Below, piece after piece: positions 57,771-64,000 of a stretch of DNA of 64,000 bases (its first letter is position 1; each line of letters starts with the position of its first letter). Location: NCBI RefSeq assembly GCF_022458985.1, contig NC_061771.1, positions 20,595,501-20,659,500 on the forward strand, given 5' to 3'. Origin of the DNA: Mugil cephalus (lineage: Eukaryota > Chordata > Actinopteri > Mugiliformes > Mugilidae). A program made the position numbers and the translations under genes. The notes beneath the pieces were generated by a model. It was not told where the DNA came from. It worked only from the letters and a program-made list of their open reading frames with translations, and did not search any database.

Positions 57771-59394
57771 GACCAAAAATTAATTATTTTTTCAGCTGAG
57801 ATCTGTCATCACTTAATTTTCCAGGTGATTCACAGCTGGAATTGATTTTAGTTTAAGTGTAGTCGTAAGTTCTTTCCGCACATGCGGTGCAGCTCTGAAC
57901 TTATCCACAAAGTGTATAGTAGACAAACGCACATGTGAACTTAGTCGGACTTGACAATGAATAAACTTTATCCTGCAAAGTGCAAAATCCATGTAACGTC
58001 CGATTGAGCCCATTGGGAATAGAGCAGGTCAAATCCCACTGGTGAGTGGGGGTAGTACACAGCACAACGAAGATCCCACCAGACGCATTGTGTAAATCAA
58101 CCTTTGGATTTCTCCCCGGGTTTTAGATGCTACTACTGCATCACCACATACCTACCCTGCAAACTTTCCCAGGTCAATAAAGTAAAAATACTATGTTGTG
58201 AAATGGGAATGCTATGGTTGGAATTATTAGTGAAATGGGACACTGGGAATAAGAAGCTGCCTCCCCTGTTAGGTTTAATTCTTGACCACTGAGGCCGCGT
58301 GGAGGATTCCTAACATCTCTGTCAGCAGGAGAGTGCTCAACAGCCAGATAAACAGCTAGCCGTCTAATGTTTCTCCCTGGCTTCTTCCGTTGGAATATGA
58401 AGTCCAGCCACTACTGAATAAAGGTTCCCCTCCGTCCTCCCCACCACCACCACCAGCAGCAATATCTGAGAACAGTGGACAACTTGCTGAGAAACGGTGG
58501 TGACTGGGGTTGGGAGAGTTTCTCGACACAGCATGTGCTAAACTCCAGAATCCAGAGAGTGGAGGATGAGGCAACATAGCAGGGTGTAGCCTCTCTGAGC
58601 AAGACGAACAAGAGAAAGGGAAAGGCGCCACCTCCTTGCTTTACTTGTGTCATTAAAGAAGATAATCCATCAACAGCAGTTTAATGCCAGTGTAAATATA
58701 AGAAATCTCCCGCTTCTCAGTTTCTACTTCAGCCGTTATCCCTTTTCATTTCCCTCTTGTCATTTCTCTCCTTTTTTTTCTTTTTTTTTTTTAAACAACC
58801 TGATGCGTCTTGGATTTACTCAGCATGTTTTCATGAAGTCCTTCATTTGCTGCTCTGCTGTTTTTTGTTTTCAGACACTGCACTCAAAGAGCTGCCAGAA
58901 ACAATTTTAAGTACTCACACATGTCCGGTGCTGGCTCACGATGTCCACCTCTCACTGCGAGTTGCTCAACCACTCCGCAGGGTGGGGTGCACTGTTCAGA
59001 CCTTACTGGCGGGTTTTTGATGAACAGATTTCAAGACAAATGAGCTTGTTACTGAAAGTTGCTTAAGCTCAAAGCTGCACCCATCAACATTTTAAAACCG
59101 AAAGCTGACTAATCTTTGAATATCGCCTGAAACGTTTAGTTTCCCTGAGCTCTGCAAAACATTTTAGTATCTTTCAGTATCTTTCATTTCAGTATCTTAT
59201 AGCTCACCCTTTAGATTTTTGTTAGTCTGATTCAGGCAGCTGTTTTCAGTGATGATGCCCTGAAACACCCATTTTTACCCTTTTAGGCTCTAAAGAGCAG
59301 AAGCATCTTCATAGATTCACCACTTCACTGCTATAAATATGATATTTGTATGTGTGGACATGTCCATAAGTTATGATGCTTACATCACTGAATC
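57771..59394. other. Intergenic DNA, no gene supported
   Basis: Contains a (CCA)n(GCA)n run near 58441-58460 and T-runs near 58770-58792. An exon-like frame around 58870-59020 has no family resemblance. Confidence 0.4.
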
Positions 59395-59960
59395 ATAGAC
59401 TGTATAAATATGGACAACGTGTCCCCACTTCCTTGCATTGGCCAGACTGATGCTATTTTCCTGGGGATATGAGCGTCGCCATCTTTTGACTTTGGTGTCA
59501 AGAGTCTGACCAGTACAGTCTGACAGTGGAGCTAAGGGGAGACGCGATATCGACGCACAACCTCAAGCTCTGAGGCATGAACCCCTTATGGAAGTGCAAA
59601 AAGCTGCAGTTCATCAAGTGGCCACTGGAGGCTCCAGAAGGAAGCATATCCCCATAGACCCCCATGTTAAAAAGCCCAACTTTACAGCATTATTAAACAT
59701 GTTTACATCCTGGTACAAAAAATGGTTTTGTTCTCAATAGTTTATTTCACTATTGAAAACTGTATGGGGATAAACTTTTTTCTAACTCATTCCTTTATTG
59801 ATAACACGTCCCCCACATCCATATTTGGAGTATCTGAGTGAGGGTGGAGTGAAGCACATCCAACATGGCGACCTCAGGCCCAGCCCACTTTGGACTTAAT
59901 TTTCAAGGTTCAGAATCCAACGGGTGACATCACGATGGGTTTGCGTTTGCTTTAAACTAA
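59395..59960 (+). repeat. Abundant fish interspersed repeat, long copy
   Basis: Shows the family words CATAGACTGTATAAATATGG, GAGCGTCGCCATCTTTTGAC, CATCAAGTGGCCACTGGAGG, CCCCATAGACCCCCATGTTA and TCCAACATGGCGACCTCAGG. Inverted pieces lie at 39050-39310 and 42460-42560, and a short piece at about 60185-60230. It has no open reading frame. I know it as a common teleost repeat but not by a firm family name. Confidence 0.65.
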
Positions 59961-61254
59961 GCTCTGCTCTACCTTCACCAGTGGGATTAACATTTTTTTT
60001 ACAACTCTTACGACCGCAATTTGACTGCTTTATGGAGCTGTTGGCATGACAACTGGTAGCCACAATTATGTCACATCCTGTTTATCATCAAATCACTAAC
60101 TAAAACCAAACTTACCCAGGTGGCACTTACGACGAGGTGGCACTTGTACTGCAGCTAGTCACCAGGGGGAGCTCTACTTGCTTTGTATAAACATGGATGG
60201 TGGAACTGCTCCTCAAAAGTGAAGCCATCTGTGAATTGTACATACAGGTATTCGATTTCCAACAATATGAGTGCTTTTACTAAACAGGCCATCTGAAACT
60301 CATTCTCACTGATATTTTCAGGCGGGCACGAGACAAGCAACTCTTAACGCCCGATTCTTTGCCAAAAGTTACTTTAATAGCTCAGAAACGCAGTTCAACC
60401 GCAAGACATTTGGTTTGACTGCAGCCCTCACTGGTCTTTCCATTCACAGGTAATCAACTGCTAATTTCAAAACGCTTGCATACCGGAGTGTTGAAACTTT
60501 TAAGTGGAAACAGACGCTGCAGGTTGGAAGGTGGGTGCACCAGAGAGGTTAATTACACAAAGTTTTACAAAGTAGCTGTTAACGTCAATGATATATGATG
60601 TTGTAAGAGGATCCGGTGGTGGAATATCCCCCTTAACCCCTATATATAATTCCAGTTTGGAAGGAAAGCCATTTCATCGGCCATTGCTGCGGTTTCACTG
60701 GTGAGCTTCCAAGTGTGAGTTAATCATTAACTGTAAGAGGCAGTATGGTGCTAAAAAAATAAATAAATTAGGCCGACAAAGAGGGTAGCTGTGTCACAGC
60801 CGGGTTGTCCAGTCCTGCATGGATCAAGCTGTTGAGCTTGGTGCAAAATGTTTTTAACACCACAGAGTTTAGCTGCCATTAAGACTGTCCATCGAAACGA
60901 TCAAAGTAATTATTCTGAAGGCTTTTGGCGCCGGTTGTTGTCTTTGGCCTGTGGTTTAACAGCCCAGCGGGAATAAAGCTCCGTTGATTCCGATGGGTAA
61001 TGACTTTTCCAGGCTGGAGTGAGCCGAGCAGAGTCAGAAAAAATATACCAGGTTCGTTGTTCGAGATCGCTTAAGAAGATGGAGGAGAGGTCGTCAATGA
61101 ACAAATAGGAAAGAGTGAGTTAAAAAAAAAAAAATCAGAGAGGTGAATGAGTCAAAGAACTAAAATGCAGACGTTCAAGCTTTAAAGATTCACTCATGCT
61201 TGGATTGGCTTTTATTTTTACCCTTATTTAACTGCTTTGTTTTGTACCAATGAG
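59961..61254. other. Intergenic DNA, no gene supported
   Basis: Apart from the short repeat piece near 60185-60230 and an A-run near 61122-61134, nothing is recognised. Confidence 0.4.
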
Positions 61255-61312
61255 AAAAGTGACAAATTGCTTGTATGTGCACACATACTTGGCCAGTAAA
61301 GATGATTTCGAT
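61255..61312 (-). repeat. End fragment of the repeat family at 8960
   Basis: GACAAATTGCTTGTATGTGC and ACTTGGCCAGTAAAGATGAT are the reverse complement of the AATCAGCTTTATTGGCCAAG-type end seen in dnaja3 intron 1. A protein-like open frame overlapping it is therefore unlikely to be a gene. Confidence 0.5.
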
Positions 61313-64000
61313 GTGAAGAATCTGCAGGAAATGGACAAGATGTGGTCCAAGTTGTTGACTAATTACAGCAGGCCTTCGGTGCAGCCAAACAGTAGAGGTA
61401 GAAGGTCTTACCGCAGCTCGTCGGATCGTAAGATTTCTTATTGTCAAGCTATTTGATTAAGTCTTGTATATCAGCATGGACGGGAGTGACTCCAGCCTTC
61501 CTGAGGTGTCGTGGGCTTAACTTAACGAAGCATCGGTGAAGGGAGGTGCCCATTTGAAAACCCCAATGATGTGTCGCATACTGCCTACTGCTGTTAGCTA
61601 GGCTAGTTAGCTGTTGTCTTCTTTGTTGCTAATTGGTAGCTGAATGCTAGTCTATTGTTTTTTTTGTTTTGTTTTTTTTTCAAATTGGACTCGGCTACTA
61701 AATGTGTATTCTGTGGGATATTGGCACAAGGTATGTAACATCGTATGTAATAGTGGATTGCATCTCAGTTCGCATACATTCGCACCTGTGCCATCACGTC
61801 TATTTTTTTTCTTTTCAAACCAGTTTATATACGGATTTCAGAAATTCAACATAACATGGTAATTAGTGAACTTTAGAGAGTCTTTAGGCAGTCAGTATTT
61901 TATGCTTTGCTATTAGTCTTGTGACTCCAGCTTCATAATTATTTACTTGACAGTGGCATTTTCTTCTGTAACTCTATGCTGGTCTGTATCATGGTATAAC
62001 ATTAGTAATATTTAGTCCCTGACTGTAGGATAATATATATATATATATAATTATATATATATTAGTTGACAAGATATTTGATGATTGGATTTGCAGCATG
62101 AATAGGGCGATTGTTTCTAGTTCTGGATTCATAAAGACTTGTCTCATGTTTGCGAAGACTCTTGCAGATTTTACAGTTCTGCTCTTTTATTTCATCTAAT
62201 CTAATTCCATTTATAACTGAGGGCCTGCAGCTGTCAGTTTATGGGGTCACAACAAATACAAATAGAGGACGTCAAAATTAGGAAACGAAAGCTTGAGTCT
62301 GAAAACATCGGCGGCCTCTTTATTCCCTCTTTGCTGCAGACCGGTTTAATTTCTGTAACAGATCTTTTCCTCCAGCTTTGTCTTTACACTTAATTTAATG
62401 CATAATTGGAAAATGCGATTCAGCGGTAGAGGAGATGACAACAAGAAAGACAAATGAGAAAAAGAGATGAAGGGAGGAATGTACTATATGTGAAGTGTCA
62501 TGAACTGTTCAGACACATGTCCAAGATCCATTAAATACTGCGCAGGGTTTAATTAGCACCATTTAAGATGCATGCATGACTAGTGAGTTCCTGCAAGCAA
62601 AGAGAGTAAACATGCTGTGTAATTTGGTTTGCACATGATTTCCGAGGTCGCAGTCGACGCTTATACGGTATTTATTTGTTCTTTAGTAGCAATCAGATGT
62701 CCACTTTGGCTTAAAATACTTTCAAATGTGCAGCTTTAGGTATTTAGTAGTTTATACAAAAGCACAGTACTGTGCATTATTCAAAATAAACAAAAATATA
62801 AGTGAACCAGGACCATCTAGTTTCACCCCAACCGCAATGTTCCCCTTCAAGGCGGATTAATCAACAAAAGCTTCTTTTGAACAAACTCGAATCTCTAGCT
62901 TTTGCATGTGCTGCTCTCCCGGCACTATACGCTTGTCATCGGGTAACATATACAAATCTGGGAAATGCTTTGCAGCTTGCAAAACAAAACCGTACAACAA
63001 TGCATTGGATTTTCACAGGATAAACCAGGAGTAACAAATTGTGCCTGGTTGATGTATTTTCACTAAAGGCATGCCTGCCTTATGAAAGCTAAATCACATG
63101 TCTATCATACAAAATCCCCTTGGTGTGGTCTTCTCCATTCGGTGATGCATGCGTGAAAAAAAAGCATAGCTGGTTCATTCCGGTGCAGAGATAAAAGTAA
63201 CCTGACCTACTGCCATATCCTGAGGTTGCTATTTATTTCACACATCTTTCACATGTACTAAAAAAAAAAGCACGGTGACAGATAATATTCTTCTGCTGTC
63301 AGTGTCTGGAGCGTGTTTCATCCGGCTTGCACAAAGAAAACTAGTGTTGTGTCAATGGAGATACTGTTTCTATTTGCATTACATCCTTATCAAGCATGTG
63401 GTAAGAAACATTCAGGGTTCATTTACACTGACTTATTCAGTATTAATGGTATTTACTGTAAGCAACCATAATTTGTATAATTGACTCATGACTCCATAGA
63501 ATCACTGTTTAATATGTTGTAATATACCACTACTGACACCACAGATTAATGATGACAGTGAACACGCCCAAAACATTTACAGATTGACAGCAGCATTAAG
63601 CCCGTTCATCTGAATTAAAGCAGAGGCGGCCTTTATTTAATGTTCACTAGCTACTAAGTTTCCCTCAAATGGATTTTTGACAAGTGTCTGGCGATGAGAA
63701 CGGACAGCACTGCGCTTTCCAGTCATCGCTGTAAAACTTAAACGGGCTCACAGTGGATGCTGTAAATATAAACTAGCGTTGTATGTGACATCTGTGGTAA
63801 CTTTAACCAGTCTCCTTAACACCACCGCTAAATTATTATAGTAAATACATATAAACAACAGAGCTTATGTTTTTGGTCAAGTAGTATATTCTTGCTGCAA
63901 ATAGAGATTGTTAAAAAAAGTCGTCCTGGTGGTTGGTGGGTGTATAATGCATAAACTTTGATGGTGCTGTATCTTGTTTTTGGTTTAGGTTACTGAACCA
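61313..64000. other. Intergenic or intronic DNA to window end
   Basis: No gene is supported. An AT-dinucleotide tract lies at 62032-62063. Blocks around 62270-62500 and 62800-62960 are non-repetitive with balanced composition and may be conserved noncoding elements. Confidence 0.35.
62032..62063. repeat. (AT)n tract
   Basis: AT dinucleotides with a short central interruption, about 32 bases, able to form a cruciform. Confidence 0.8.

Noticed and set aside
61250..61456. Open frame with basic C-terminal part (SRGRRSYRSSSDRK)
   Set aside because: Its first part is the end of a dispersed repeat on the opposite strand, and no homologous family is recognised.
1..64000. CRISPR arrays, bacterial operons or phage-type systems
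   Set aside because: No regularly spaced repeats and no prokaryotic gene organisation; the window is clearly vertebrate nuclear DNA.

Overview
This window reads as nuclear genomic DNA of a ray-finned fish, most likely a percomorph teleost. The evidence is spliced genes with GT-AG introns, a fish-type NLR (FISNA-NACHT) immune receptor, and a dense, nested set of typical fish repeats: Tc1-like, hAT and piggyBac-like DNA elements, a Penelope-like GIY-YIG retroelement, an L2/CR1-type LINE, tRNA-derived SINEs and long CA/TG microsatellites. The species cannot be named from sequence alone.

Layout. (1) Bases 1-1153 are upstream DNA of uncertain origin. (2) Bases 1154-7446 hold a complete-looking plus-strand NLRC3-like gene: four small N-terminal exons, one large FISNA-NACHT exon, and four leucine-rich-repeat exons made by tandem exon-plus-intron duplication. 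All exon phases match. No N-terminal death-fold domain and no C-terminal B30.2 domain is visible. (3) Bases 8240-16310 hold dnaja3 (TID1), a mitochondrial type I DnaJ co-chaperone, in 11 plus-strand coding exons encoding 495 residues. It has a compact CpG-containing promoter, a probable GC-AG first intron and an alternative last exon that recalls the human TID1 short isoform. (4) Bases 16.4-64 kb have no protein-coding gene I can support. They hold one tRNA-Gly(TCC) gene at 33102-33173, many transposon remnants, microsatellites, and low-repeat blocks that could be conserved noncoding DNA or part of a large intron.

Working together: the NLR would be a cytosolic sensor or regulator of innate immunity, and DNAJA3 is a matrix Hsp70 co-chaperone. 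I see no functional coupling between them beyond being neighbours on the same strand, with under 1 kb between the end of one and the start codon of the other. The tRNA gene is independent and transcribed by Pol III.

I found no clear new multi-gene system. The points most worth checking are the GC-AG splice site and alternative terminal exon of dnaja3, the intact NLR exon chain with its two possible ends, the isolated tRNA inside a ~270-bp direct repeat, and a set of nested DNA transposons, including two hAT remnants that still show a BED-type zinc finger.
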